A DNA stretch of 64,000 nucleotides from Treponema sp. JC4 (GTDB taxonomy: Bacteria; Spirochaetota; Spirochaetia; Treponematales; Treponemataceae), in NCBI RefSeq assembly GCF_000260795.1, contig NZ_AJGU01000006.1:1-64000 (forward strand), in the 5' to 3' direction. Position numbers and translations under genes: made by a program. Below the pieces are notes generated by a model, which searched no databases, was not told where the DNA came from, and worked only from the letters and a program-made list of their open reading frames with translations. How positions within the stretch are numbered: the stretch's first letter is position 1; each line of letters opens with the position of its first letter. This document shows positions 41,507 through 49,727 of this stretch, in pieces.

Positions 41507-43735
41507 TTATTTTACTTTGAGTTCAAAAACACCGTCCCATTTTTCCGGCGGTGGATTTTTTCTGAAGTGGCGGATTCTGTCCAGGAAGATAACCGACGGC
41601 ATATCGTTGTAGCGTTCTACACATTCTTTGAAGGCTGCTTCGGCTTTATCCCAGTTCTGGCGGCGGTAGTAATTAAGTCCTTTCTGGAAGAAATCGCGGA
41701 TTTCAAAGATTTTAGTTTCTGCACCTTCTTTTTGCTGTAAAATCTCGTAAATTCTGATTGGTTCAGATTTTCCTTTTACTGTCAGTAAGTCAAGTTCTCG
41801 GCAGATAAAGCTGCCCTGCAATTTTTCAAAAACTGCCTCTGTGATAATTGCCTTAGAGCCGTAGGCCTTGTTTGCACTTTCCAGACGGGCTGCAATATTT
41901 ACTGTATCGCCGATTGAAGTAAAATCCTTGCGTTTTGATGAACCGACTGAACCAAAAATTACGCGGCCGGTGCTTATTCCAATTCCCATAGAAACGTAGT
42001 CGCTGCCATCCTGGAGGGAAAGTTCCTGTGCCTTGCGCATGGCTTTTCTGATTTCCATAGCGGCTTTACAGGCGTTGTATTCTTTACGCGCCCCTGCAAA
42101 AAAGGCCATTACTTCATCACCAACGTATTTATCAATTTCGCCGTGATTTCTGATGATGATTTCTGTTTCCAGCTCAAGATAGTGATTTAAAATTCTGACA
42201 ACTTCGCGGGCAGGACGGCCTTCACACATAGAAGTAAAGCCGCGTATATCGGTGAACAAAAAACACAAATCTTTTGCAACGCTGAGCTGGGAATTTGGTT
42301 CCCGGTCTGCATATTTGAGGGTTGAGTTTGAAATATAGGGAATGAGTCCACGGATTAGCGAAATAAAATCATTAATAGCGGTTGAAAGGTCTTTGATTTC
42401 GTCTTTTGTTTTTATATCGTCATTAAAAACAAGTGCTTCTGCTCCAACCTGGCCGCCGCTGGCTATAATCTGTGAAAATTTTGAAGAAGCATCCTGCACG
42501 TTTGATTTCAGGTAAATCAAAGGAGTGGTGATGTAATCTGTGAGGATAAAAGTAATCAAAATCACAATGTAAAGGAAAATTACGGCAAGAGTGAGGACAA
42601 AAACCTTGGTCTGGTAATAGGTTTTCATCAAAACTTCCTTGCGGTAGGTTACAATTGAAAAGCCCACAAGCTTTTGACCTTCTCTGCGGGTAAAGGTAAC
42701 AGGATGAATGTATTTGCAGGTACCTTTTGTCCTATCATAAACCGGTTCTTTGAGGTAAAGGCCGCTTTTATATCTTTTTACATATTCCAGAGCTTCTTCT
42801 GCGCTTATTATTTTTTCTTCATCCGGGATTCTGGAAGGACGGCCTGTGGTATAGGCAAAAACATCGTAAGGCGGAAGAGCAGTCGAAGAATCAATGTTTT
42901 CTATATAATAGGATTTTGTATTATAGGTGATGATGATATCAATGCGGTCGTAAGGGGAATTTGAAAACTCATTGGAATGACTCTGTTCCTCAAAGAAAAC
43001 CTGAACTTTTTCGTTCATTCCTTCGGCTGATTCGTAAACTGCTGCGGCCTGTTCTGCCTGAGCGCGTCCTGTATTTCCTACGGCGGCAACAATCATTTTG
43101 TGGTTATCGTGAAGGATGAAGGCTGTAAAAATTCCCAGCAGGGTAAGAATTGTTATAAGGATTGTAACCAGAACCTTTGTTCTGATGGAAATAAAATGCC
43201 TTTTTTGCTGCTGACCTTCCTGTTTTCGTGTTTTCTGAATTGTTTCAAATTCAATTTTTCCATTCTGATGATTAAAAAGTATGGAAAAGGTCAGGTGTAC
43301 GTGCATCAGAAGGACAAGAAGGTTTGTGATATAAATGTAATATGGAAGCTTAAAAAACCATCTGCGGGTATTGGCAAAGGTAATCATGCACCAAATTGAA
43401 CACAAAAGGTAAAGTGTTAAACCTGTGAGGGTAACTATGTGTCGTAAGCGGTCGTGAGCTTGTTTAAGAAAAAGCTGAACTATAAGGTAGATTGAAATGG
43501 CCGGAAGAAGAAGCAGAAGGTAGAAAGTAAGGCAGAAAGGGAAGAGGCGGAATTCTGCTGAATTTGGAGCTCTGCTAAAGATTTTTATAAGAACGCCGAA
43601 GGGAGAAAAAACTTGAGGCGCGGGCGCACCTAAATCAAGCAGGTTTACTGACTCTGCAGAAACCGGAAGAAAAATTAAGATAATAAAAATTAGCGCCGGA
43701 ATAATCCGGTTGAAATAAAATTTAAAATCTTTCAT
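41507..43735 (-). CDS. Membrane class III adenylate/guanylate cyclase
   Basis: A 742-residue protein. Five hydrophobic segments occupy the first 220 residues, then an extracytoplasmic sensor region (about 225-385), another membrane helix, a HAMP-like linker, and a cyclase catalytic domain (about 495-680). Metal-binding aspartates are in CFLFTDIRGFTSMCEG and DKYVGDEVMAFF; substrate and transition-state positions follow in IGDTVNIAARLESANK. The C-terminal 60 residues look TPR-like (KGLNYYRRQNWDKAEAAFKECVERY). It probably makes cyclic AMP for the cyclic-nucleotide-binding protein encoded at 44109. An AGGTGGGC site precedes the ATG. Confidence 0.92.
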   Translation of the reverse strand: MKDFKFYFNRIIPALIFIILIFLPVSAESVNLLDLGAPAPQVFSPFGVLIKIFSRAPNSAEFRLFPFCLTFYLLLLLPAISIYLIVQLFLKQAHDRLRHIVTLTGLTLYLLCSIWCMITFANTRRWFFKLPYYIYITNLLVLLMHVHLTFSILFNHQNGKIEFETIQKTRKQEGQQQKRHFISIRTKVLVTILITILTLLGIFTAFILHDNHKMIVAAVGNTGRAQAEQAAAVYESAEGMNEKVQVFFEEQSHSNEFSNSPYDRIDIIITYNTKSYYIENIDSSTALPPYDVFAYTTGRPSRIPDEEKIISAEEALEYVKRYKSGLYLKEPVYDRTKGTCKYIHPVTFTRREGQKLVGFSIVTYRKEVLMKTYYQTKVFVLTLAVIFLYIVILITFILTDYITTPLIYLKSNVQDASSKFSQIIASGGQVGAEALVFNDDIKTKDEIKDLSTAINDFISLIRGLIPYISNSTLKYADREPNSQLSVAKDLCFLFTDIRGFTSMCEGRPAREVVRILNHYLELETEIIIRNHGEIDKYVGDEVMAFFAGARKEYNACKAAMEIRKAMRKAQELSLQDGSDYVSMGIGISTGRVIFGSVGSSKRKDFTSIGDTVNIAARLESANKAYGSKAIITEAVFEKLQGSFICRELDLLTVKGKSEPIRIYEILQQKEGAETKIFEIRDFFQKGLNYYRRQNWDKAEAAFKECVERYNDMPSVIFLDRIRHFRKNPPPEKWDGVFELKVK

Positions 43736-43799
43736 ATAAGCCCACCTGAATAGAGTTTAAAGGAATTTGGGCAATCTGAAAAGGTTTAAATTTACCTAA

Positions 43800-43950
43800 G
43801 AACTCGAACCGTTCCCTCCATTCGCAAACTTCCTGTTTGCTCATTCCGGGCGTCTTCGTTCGCTGACGCCAAAATACTACGCACCTGCTAGTATTTTGCC
43901 ATGCACGCTTTTCGCCTGGCGGCGCGCTCACTTCGCTAGTTGGTTCAAGT
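43800..43950. repeat. GC-rich spacer between cyclase and tRNA
   Basis: Contains several short inverted repeats (GCAAACTTCCTGTTTGC; GCGTCTTCGTTCGCTGACGC; AAAATACT and AGTATTTT). It shares a GGAATGAGC/GGAATGAAGC-like block with the repeat at 1522 but is only loosely related. No gene found. Confidence 0.45.
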
Positions 43951-44009
43951 GTTTAAAAATGAAAAAGCAGTTTACACATTTTGTGCAAACTGCCGGTTAA
44001 TAATTTTAT

Positions 44010-44082
44010 AGCCGACTGTCGGACTTGAACCAACTACCTGCTCGTTACGAGGGAGCTGCTCTACCAGGTGAGCTAAGTCGGC
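44010..44082 (-). tRNA. tRNA-Thr (anticodon CGT)
   Basis: The minus-strand cloverleaf is clear. The acceptor stem is GCCGACT/AGTCGGC and the D stem GCTC/GAGC. The T stem is GTTGG/CCGAC with loop TTCAAGT. The anticodon loop CTCGTAA has CGT, read as threonine (ACG). The last pair of the anticodon stem is a C-C mismatch. CCA is not encoded. Confidence 0.9.
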
Positions 44083-44108
44083 AGGATTAACAAAGTGAGA
44101 AGGTCTGG

Positions 44109-45353
44109 TTAGAGACTGCCGGAAAGGGAGCGGGCCTCGTAGAGACGTTTCATTTCGTTGATATTAGAGACTATCATATAATCATCATAAATTTCAACTT
44201 TTCGCATAGATGAAAGTTTAATTAATTCATCTTTTGTAACTTCGGCTGGAAGACCAGCCCAGTTTGCAACGTCGTTGATTGTTACGTTGAAGCGGCGCTG
44301 TTTTTCGTTTTCTTTTGATGTAGGATTCATTTCATCAAGAAGAAGGAAAACGTCGGAAATACGTGCCTGATAATCCTTGATGCAGAGAATTCTGAAGCGG
44401 CGTTTCTGGTCATTAATACGTTTGCAGAAAAGCTTAAGAAGGTGCAGGGCAATCTGAGGGTTGCCTGTAATCAAAAGCTGGAAGTTTTCTTTGTTGAATT
44501 CCAGACATTTAACTTTTCCAATTGCCATACAGGTTGCTGAACGAGGAGAATTGTCGAGAATTGCCATTTCTCCAAAGAGTTCGCCCTGTTTAAGAATATC
44601 CAGGTTCTTTTTTGAGCCGTTAACACACTTAATAAGCTGAACTCTTCCTTTCTGAATTAAATAGAAACTGTCGCCTGGTTCAAATTCTGCAATAATAACC
44701 TGACCCGGTTCATAAACTTTTGCAAAACGTTCAAAGGCTGCAGGAAGGGCAAATAGGCGGTTAGAACCTTCTGATTCATCATCTTCAAAACCAATGTCCG
44801 ATTTATTTAATGCGGCCAGATGGTCTGCCTTAAGTTTTGCTTCCTGATATAGGCGCATGATTTCATTTTTCTTTGGTGAATTAGGGTAGCGCTTGAGGAA
44901 TTTCAGATAAACATCAGCGGCTGAACGGTACTGTTCATCGTTGAAAAAGCTGGTTCCAAGAGAAAGTAAGCCTGACTGAAGGTCTGTAGAAACATTATTA
45001 AGGGCTGATTCTGTCTTTTTGTGAACCTGGCGGAGCTGAGCTGAAAATACACGAAGCATTTTCAAAATCAAATCTTTATTGTTTACAAAGATGTTTTCAA
45101 ATTCCTGAACTGTAAGGGCAATAACAACTGATGGGGTAATTGCACGGGCTGTTTCTTCGCGGGCAAATTTTCCAAGGGCAGATTTTACGCCAAAAAACTC
45201 ACCGGCTTTTACTTTATCGTTAACTTCGTTACCAGTTTCAATATCTGTACTTGAAAGATTAACAACACCGCTTTGTAAAATAAAAATGCGGTAGTCCTGA
45301 TTTCCAGCAAAATAAATGATTGAATCTGCTGTGTACTTTATAGCCTTTGGCAT
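44109..45353 (-). CDS. Cyclic-nucleotide-binding protein with Crp-type C-terminus
   Basis: A 414-residue protein with two cyclic-nucleotide-binding domains: residues about 10-120 (FILQSGVVNLS, AGEFFGVKSALG) and about 215-335 (FYLIQKGRVQLI, GELFGEMAILDNSPRSATC). The second has the clear phosphate-binding cassette FGEMA...PRSAT; the first is degenerate. Between them is a TPR-like stretch. The end (about 355-405) looks like a Crp winged helix (VTINDVANWAGLPAEVTKDEL). It probably senses cyclic AMP made by the cyclase nearby. A TATAAT box lies at 45391-45396 (minus strand). Confidence 0.88.
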   Translation of the reverse strand: MPKAIKYTADSIIYFAGNQDYRIFILQSGVVNLSSTDIETGNEVNDKVKAGEFFGVKSALGKFAREETARAITPSVVIALTVQEFENIFVNNKDLILKMLRVFSAQLRQVHKKTESALNNVSTDLQSGLLSLGTSFFNDEQYRSAADVYLKFLKRYPNSPKKNEIMRLYQEAKLKADHLAALNKSDIGFEDDESEGSNRLFALPAAFERFAKVYEPGQVIIAEFEPGDSFYLIQKGRVQLIKCVNGSKKNLDILKQGELFGEMAILDNSPRSATCMAIGKVKCLEFNKENFQLLITGNPQIALHLLKLFCKRINDQKRRFRILCIKDYQARISDVFLLLDEMNPTSKENEKQRRFNVTINDVANWAGLPAEVTKDELIKLSSMRKVEIYDDYMIVSNINEMKRLYEARSLSGSL

Positions 45354-45429
45354 ACTTTTTTATAAACCCCACGAAAACAGTTTGATATAAATTATACCAT
45401 AGACTTTTAATTTGTGCTATTATTTTAAA

Positions 45430-46281
45430 ATGATTGATTTGCATGTTCATACATCTGCATCTGACGGACAGTACACTGCCGAAGAAATTGTTCATAAGGC
45501 AGCAGAAAAAAATATATCAGTTTTGGGAATAACAGATCACGATACAATAGGCGGACTTGAAATGGGGAAAAAGGCCGCTGAAGAATGTGGAATTACTCTG
45601 GTTCCCGGAGTAGAACTGAGCATTAATTTCCCAACTGGGGAATTTCATCTTTTAGGACTTGGATTAAAAAGTATAAGTCCCGGCTTTCAGCAGATTTTAG
45701 ATAACGTTGTGGAAAACCGCCACCGCCGCAACTGCGAAATTATTGAAAAAATGCGGGCTGACGGAGTGGATATTACAATAGAAGAAATGTATGCGGAATT
45801 TCCAAATACAATACTTGGCCGTCCTCATTTTGCGGCTATGCTTCAGAAAAAAGGAATTGTAAGGCATCGTCAGCAGGCCTTTGACCGCTTTCTGGCACAT
45901 GGTCGGCCCTGGTATGTTAAAAAGGTTGGTACAAATCTGGATGAAGCAATTGTTGCTATCCGGGAGTCGGGTGGGGCACCTGTTATTGCTCATCCTATGT
46001 CGCTCTTTTTGTCCTGGGGAAAGCTGCCGGACGCACTTAAAGATTTTTATGAACGCGGGGTAGTGGGACTGGAAGCATATCATCCTGGAGCACGTGTTAC
46101 GGAATGTCTGAGACTGGAAGAACTTGCGGGAAAACTGGGCTATTTTGTTACAGCTGCAAGTGATTTTCACGGGGAAAAGATTCGGGCAGACAGAAAGCTT
46201 GGTCATACTTGTGGCGACAAAAAAATTGAAGACCGCTTCTGGACGGAAAATCTGAAGCCCTGGCTGGATGCACACTCGTAG
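45430..46281 (+). CDS. PHP-domain phosphoesterase (TrpH/RNase AM-like)
   Basis: A 283-residue protein. The PHP domain is evident from MIDLHVHTSASDGQ, LGITDHDTIGG, GVELSI, GGAPVIAHP and ASDFHGEK, which supply the metal-binding His/Asp residues. Family members hydrolyse 3',5'-nucleotide bisphosphates or trim RNA 5' ends. The start is taken at 45430 because MIDLHVHT is the family N-terminus. TATTAT (45418-45423) ends 6 bases upstream and no Shine-Dalgarno site is visible, so the mRNA may be leaderless. Confidence 0.9.
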   Translation: MIDLHVHTSASDGQYTAEEIVHKAAEKNISVLGITDHDTIGGLEMGKKAAEECGITLVPGVELSINFPTGEFHLLGLGLKSISPGFQQILDNVVENRHRRNCEIIEKMRADGVDITIEEMYAEFPNTILGRPHFAAMLQKKGIVRHRQQAFDRFLAHGRPWYVKKVGTNLDEAIVAIRESGGAPVIAHPMSLFLSWGKLPDALKDFYERGVVGLEAYHPGARVTECLRLEELAGKLGYFVTAASDFHGEKIRADRKLGHTCGDKKIEDRFWTENLKPWLDAHS

Positions 46282-46285
46282 GTAG

Positions 46286-46391
46286 TAGGCAGCACGCCGG
46301 AGAAATGAGGGGCTCGAAGAGGTTGCGCCTGCGCAACTGACCGAAAGGGAACCCCGAATTGCGACTGGGTGTTTAGACTGGCGCCAGGCTT
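46286..46391 (+). repeat. GAATTGCGACTGGG spacer repeat, copy 2
   Basis: CGCCGGAGAAATGAGGGG at the left, CCCCGAATTGCGACTGGG at the right, then AGACTGGCGCCAGGC. The internal hairpin GGTTGCGCCTGCGCAACTG differs from that of copy 1 (37386-37482). Confidence 0.7.
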
Positions 46392-46421
46392 TTGAAAACT
46401 TTGTAATTCTTTGCTATTCTC

Positions 46422-46450
46422 TTGAAAATTGCACCAAATCGGAATAAAAT
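46422..46450 (+). promoter_or_regulatory. Promoter of the MATE exporter gene
   Basis: TTGAAA (46422-46427), a 17-base spacer, TAAAAT (46445-46450). The ATG begins 10 bases after the -10 box, leaving a leader of at most a few bases. Confidence 0.7.
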
Positions 46451-46459
46451 AGCCGAACT

Positions 46460-47818
46460 ATGGAAAATAAACCTCAGACACAAAACAAAATGGGCGTAAT
46501 GCCGGTTGGAAGATTAATTCTTAATATGTCGCTTCCGATGATGTTCTCCATGTTTATTCTTGCGTTGTACAACATCGTGGACTCTATGTTCATTGCAATG
46601 ATTAATGAGGAAGCTTTGACCGCACTTTCGCTTGCATTCCCTGTTCAGAACCTGCTCATGTCCTTTTCGATTGGTACCGGAGTCGGTGTAAACGCAATTC
46701 TTTCGCGCAGACTGGGCGAGCACAATCAGGAAGCCGTAGATAAAACTGCAATAAACGGACTTTTTATTTCCTTCCTTACTTCGATTGCCTTTATCATTCT
46801 TGGATACTTTTTTATTCCGGTGTACCTGCACTCTCAGACTTCAAACGAACAGATTATAGAGTACGGTCTTGAATATATGCACGTAATTGTTTACTGCTGT
46901 ACCTTCTGTTTTATCGGAATTATGTTTGACCGCATTTTGCAGTCGGTTGGAAAAACAATTTACACAATGTTCTCTCAGCTGGCTGGTGCAATCACAAACA
47001 TCATTCTTGATCCGATTTTAATTTTTGGTCTTGGACCTTTCCCGGAGATGGGCGTTTACGGTGCGGCAGTTGCAACTATCATCGGTCAGTTTGCCGGTCT
47101 CTGCGTTTCATGCTCAGCCAACCTGCTCAAAAACCACGAAGTTCACATCAGCCTTAAAGGTTTCCGCCCGGACGGAAAAATCATTGGCAGTATTTATAAA
47201 ATCGCGGTTCCTTCTATTATATTGACTTCTGTAACTTCGGTTACAACATATTTTATGAACCTGATTATCGGTGCCTTCAGCACAACTGCAATTGCCGTTT
47301 ACGGTTCTTACTTCAAGCTCAACAGCTTTATCTTTATGCCGGTTTTCGGTTTGAACAGCGGCGTTGTTCCAATCATCGCTTACAACTACGGTGCAAAAAA
47401 TAAAGAGCGCATTTACAGAGCCGTTTTCCTTTCGATTATTTCGGCTTCTACAATTATGCTTGTAGGCGCAACGATTTTTGAGCTTTTCCCTCACGTTCTT
47501 CTGGGACTTTTCAGCGCCTCGGATTCGATGCTTGCGATTGGTGTTCCGGCTCTCCGCCTGATTGCGCCTAGCTTTATCGGTGCCGCAATCGCCATTTCGC
47601 TTTCAAACGTTTTCCAGGCCTTCGGAAAAGCCGTTTACAGTATGACAGTTTCCCTGATTCGTCAGATTTTTGTTCTTCTGCCGGTTGCCTACCTTTTCTC
47701 TCTTACAGGCAACCTGAACATGGTATGGCTCTGCTTCCCGATTGCAGAAGTTTTTGCCCTTACACTTTCGATTTTGTATTACAGAAGAATTAACAGAAAG
47801 ATAATTAGCAAGTTGTAA
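46460..47818 (+). CDS. MATE-family efflux transporter
   Basis: A 452-residue inner-membrane protein with 12 hydrophobic segments arranged in two homologous halves. The N-terminal LILNMSLPMMFSMFILALYNIVDSMFIAM and the GTGVGVNAILSRRLGE segment are typical of MATE (NorM/DinF-like) cation-coupled drug exporters. It is preceded by a near-leaderless promoter and followed by a large palindrome. The substrate is unknown. Confidence 0.93.
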   Translation: MENKPQTQNKMGVMPVGRLILNMSLPMMFSMFILALYNIVDSMFIAMINEEALTALSLAFPVQNLLMSFSIGTGVGVNAILSRRLGEHNQEAVDKTAINGLFISFLTSIAFIILGYFFIPVYLHSQTSNEQIIEYGLEYMHVIVYCCTFCFIGIMFDRILQSVGKTIYTMFSQLAGAITNIILDPILIFGLGPFPEMGVYGAAVATIIGQFAGLCVSCSANLLKNHEVHISLKGFRPDGKIIGSIYKIAVPSIILTSVTSVTTYFMNLIIGAFSTTAIAVYGSYFKLNSFIFMPVFGLNSGVVPIIAYNYGAKNKERIYRAVFLSIISASTIMLVGATIFELFPHVLLGLFSASDSMLAIGVPALRLIAPSFIGAAIAISLSNVFQAFGKAVYSMTVSLIRQIFVLLPVAYLFSLTGNLNMVWLCFPIAEVFALTLSILYYRRINRKIISKL

Positions 47819-47828
47819 GATAAATAAA

Positions 47829-47934
47829 AAAAAAGTGCCGTGTGGGACGCTAGCAAGGGGCAAAAAACATTATATTTGTAATGTTTATCTACTTGCCCCT
47901 TGCGTATCGCTGGGACCCGCACGGCACTTTTTTT
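47829..47934. terminator. Large nested palindrome between convergent genes
   Basis: Outer arms GTGCCGTGTGGGAC and GACCCGCACGGCAC (one G-T pair), flanked by A and T runs, enclose inner arms GCAAGGGGCAA and TTGCCCCTTGC. These in turn enclose ACATTA/TAATGT. The whole folds into one hairpin of about 105 nt, located between the convergent MATE and trpGD genes. It can serve as a bidirectional terminator, but its length is unusual. Confidence 0.75.
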
Positions 47935-47961
47935 TAGGTGGACTTGTACTTCTTAATTATA

Positions 47962-49566
47962 CTACGCAGCAAATCCCTTGCTTACGTCCTGCACTTTCTG
48001 CAATTTTTCCAGTGTCTTACCGCTTTCGATTGCATTTTTAGCCATTTCGTAGCCTTCCTTCAGGTTCTTTGCTTTTCCGCTCAGGTACAAAACAGCAGCA
48101 GAGTTCAGGCAGACAGCTTCCTTGATTGTTTTTCTTCCGCCGCCGCGGAGAACTTCCATTGCAAGGGCAGCGTTATCTGCGCCGCTTCCACCCATAAGTT
48201 CATTTTCATCGCAGCCTGTAATTCCAAACTTAGCCGGATCAATTACGTAGCGGTTTTCGTTGCCTTTTTCATCAATCTGGAAAACGTCAGTCGGAACGCA
48301 AGGACTGATTTCATCATAACCATCGCGGGAATGAATAACCATAACGCGTTTTGCGCCAAGACCCTTTGCGGCGCGGGCATAAGCTTCCATAATATCCTCA
48401 GAATAAACACCGAGAACCTCATATTCAGCGCCAGCCGGATTCAAAAGAGGACCCAACACGTTGAAGATTGTCTTAATTCCCAGAGCCTTGCGAACTGGAG
48501 CCGCAAAACGCATTGCCGAATGGTAAACCGGTGCCATCAAGAAGCCAAAACCGGTTTCTTCTATTAAATCAGCAGTCTGAGCAGGTTTTGCCATAATCTG
48601 AATTCCAAGATTTTCAAAGAAGTCAGCCGCTCCCGACTTAGAACTTACAGCGCGGTTTCCATGTTTTGCCACAGCCTGACCGCAGCTTGCGCAAACCAGA
48701 GCAGACATCGATGAAATATTAAAGCTTCCCTTACCATCGCCGCCGGTTCCTACAATTTCTGCAAGACCAGACTGCTCTAGCGGGAACTTAGTCTTTTTCT
48801 TCAAAAGTGCGCTGGCACATCCAATCATTTCGCTGGTAGAAATTCCCTTAGAAGCCATAGCTACAAGAATTGCCGACATAACGCGTTCGTCCATAGTGCC
48901 GTCAGTTACGTTTTCCATAAAGAAAGAAGCCTCTTCCTCAGTCAAATCCTGCTTAGCAATCAGCTTGTTAAGGTATGCTGCAACATCAAGATTCTGGCGG
49001 CGGTAATTCAAAAATGCCTTAAAGATATTGTCGCCCATCTCGCTTGCAATGCTTTCCGGATGGAACTGAACGCCTTCAATCACCATAGTCTTGTGGCGGA
49101 TTCCCATAATGTCACCGTCAGCCGCCCGGCAGGTAACCTCAAAATCAGCCGGCAAAGTAGCCTCGTCAATCACAAGTGAATGATAGCGGGTGTATTTTCC
49201 GCCCTTTCCCGTAATTCTAAAAAGTCCGCGGCCGTCGCTTGTCATCTCTTCAACGATTCCGTGGCGGATAAACTTTGCACCCACAATCTTAGCACCAAAA
49301 GCAGAACCAATCGCCTGATGTCCAAGACAGATTCCAAGCACAGGCACTTTTCCCGCAAAATAACGGATAGCCTCAATGCTGATTCCGGCCTCTTCCGGCG
49401 TTCCAGGCCCCGGTCCCACAACCAGATAGTCCGGTTTAGCGGCCTCAACTTCTGCAACGGTACATTCCTCCGAACGGAAAACGCGCACCTGGTCGCCGCT
49501 TACACGCTCCAGCGCCTGCACAATATTAAAAGAAAAACTGTCTTTGTTATCAATAAATGCTATCAT
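47962..49566 (-). CDS. trpGD: Anthranilate synthase glutaminase / anthranilate phosphoribosyltransferase fusion
   Basis: A 534-residue fusion. Residues 1 to about 190 are the class I glutamine amidotransferase (TrpG) with GPGPGTPEEAG, nucleophile Cys in GICLGHQAIGS and the His-x-Glu of VQFHPES. Residues about 200-534 are TrpD, with the PRPP loop GTGGDGKGSFNISS and the KHGNRAVSSKSGAAD motif. It catalyses the first (with TrpE) and second steps of tryptophan synthesis. A ribosome site AGGAGG lies directly after a displaced copy of the trpE 3' end. No other trp genes are in the window. Confidence 0.95.
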   Translation of the reverse strand: MIAFIDNKDSFSFNIVQALERVSGDQVRVFRSEECTVAEVEAAKPDYLVVGPGPGTPEEAGISIEAIRYFAGKVPVLGICLGHQAIGSAFGAKIVGAKFIRHGIVEEMTSDGRGLFRITGKGGKYTRYHSLVIDEATLPADFEVTCRAADGDIMGIRHKTMVIEGVQFHPESIASEMGDNIFKAFLNYRRQNLDVAAYLNKLIAKQDLTEEEASFFMENVTDGTMDERVMSAILVAMASKGISTSEMIGCASALLKKKTKFPLEQSGLAEIVGTGGDGKGSFNISSMSALVCASCGQAVAKHGNRAVSSKSGAADFFENLGIQIMAKPAQTADLIEETGFGFLMAPVYHSAMRFAAPVRKALGIKTIFNVLGPLLNPAGAEYEVLGVYSEDIMEAYARAAKGLGAKRVMVIHSRDGYDEISPCVPTDVFQIDEKGNENRYVIDPAKFGITGCDENELMGGSGADNAALAMEVLRGGGRKTIKEAVCLNSAAVLYLSGKAKNLKEGYEMAKNAIESGKTLEKLQKVQDVSKGFAA

Positions 49567-49576
49567 AAAAATCCTC

Positions 49577-49636
49577 CTATTTTTCCACTTTCTCTAAGAC
49601 TGCCCTAAGGGCTCCCAGCTTTTCGTTAGTCGACTG
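49577..49636 (-). pseudogene. Displaced 3' end of trpE
   Basis: On the minus strand it encodes TNEKLGALRAVLE, identical to the trpE C-terminal region (about 49735-49773), then KVEK and a TAG stop. Of the 13 shared codons 10 differ, all synonymously. Its stop overlaps the AGGAGG ribosome site of trpGD, so it is placed exactly where an ancestral trpE end would lie. The gene's own end (SDRNAKA-stop) is different. Confidence 0.88.
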
Positions 49637-49641
49637 CCTGC

Positions 49642-49727
49642 CGATAATCGAAGAACCGTTAAAAAACAAGCCGTCAGGGTTGTTTTAGGTTCATCGATAG
49701 AACGGCTCGCTAAAGTTATGCTTTAGC
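49642..49727 (-). repeat. Type I two-hairpin element in the trpE-trpGD gap
   Basis: Minus-strand order: simple hairpin GCTAAAG-CATAA-CTTTAGC (49709-49727), which contains the trpE stop codon; GTTCTAT; then the two-stem hairpin (49642-49704). Its outer stem is CGATGAACC with GGTTCTTCG and its inner stem AAAACAA with TTGTTTT. The layout is identical to the fabF unit and sits in the same orientation relative to its gene. Confidence 0.82.
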
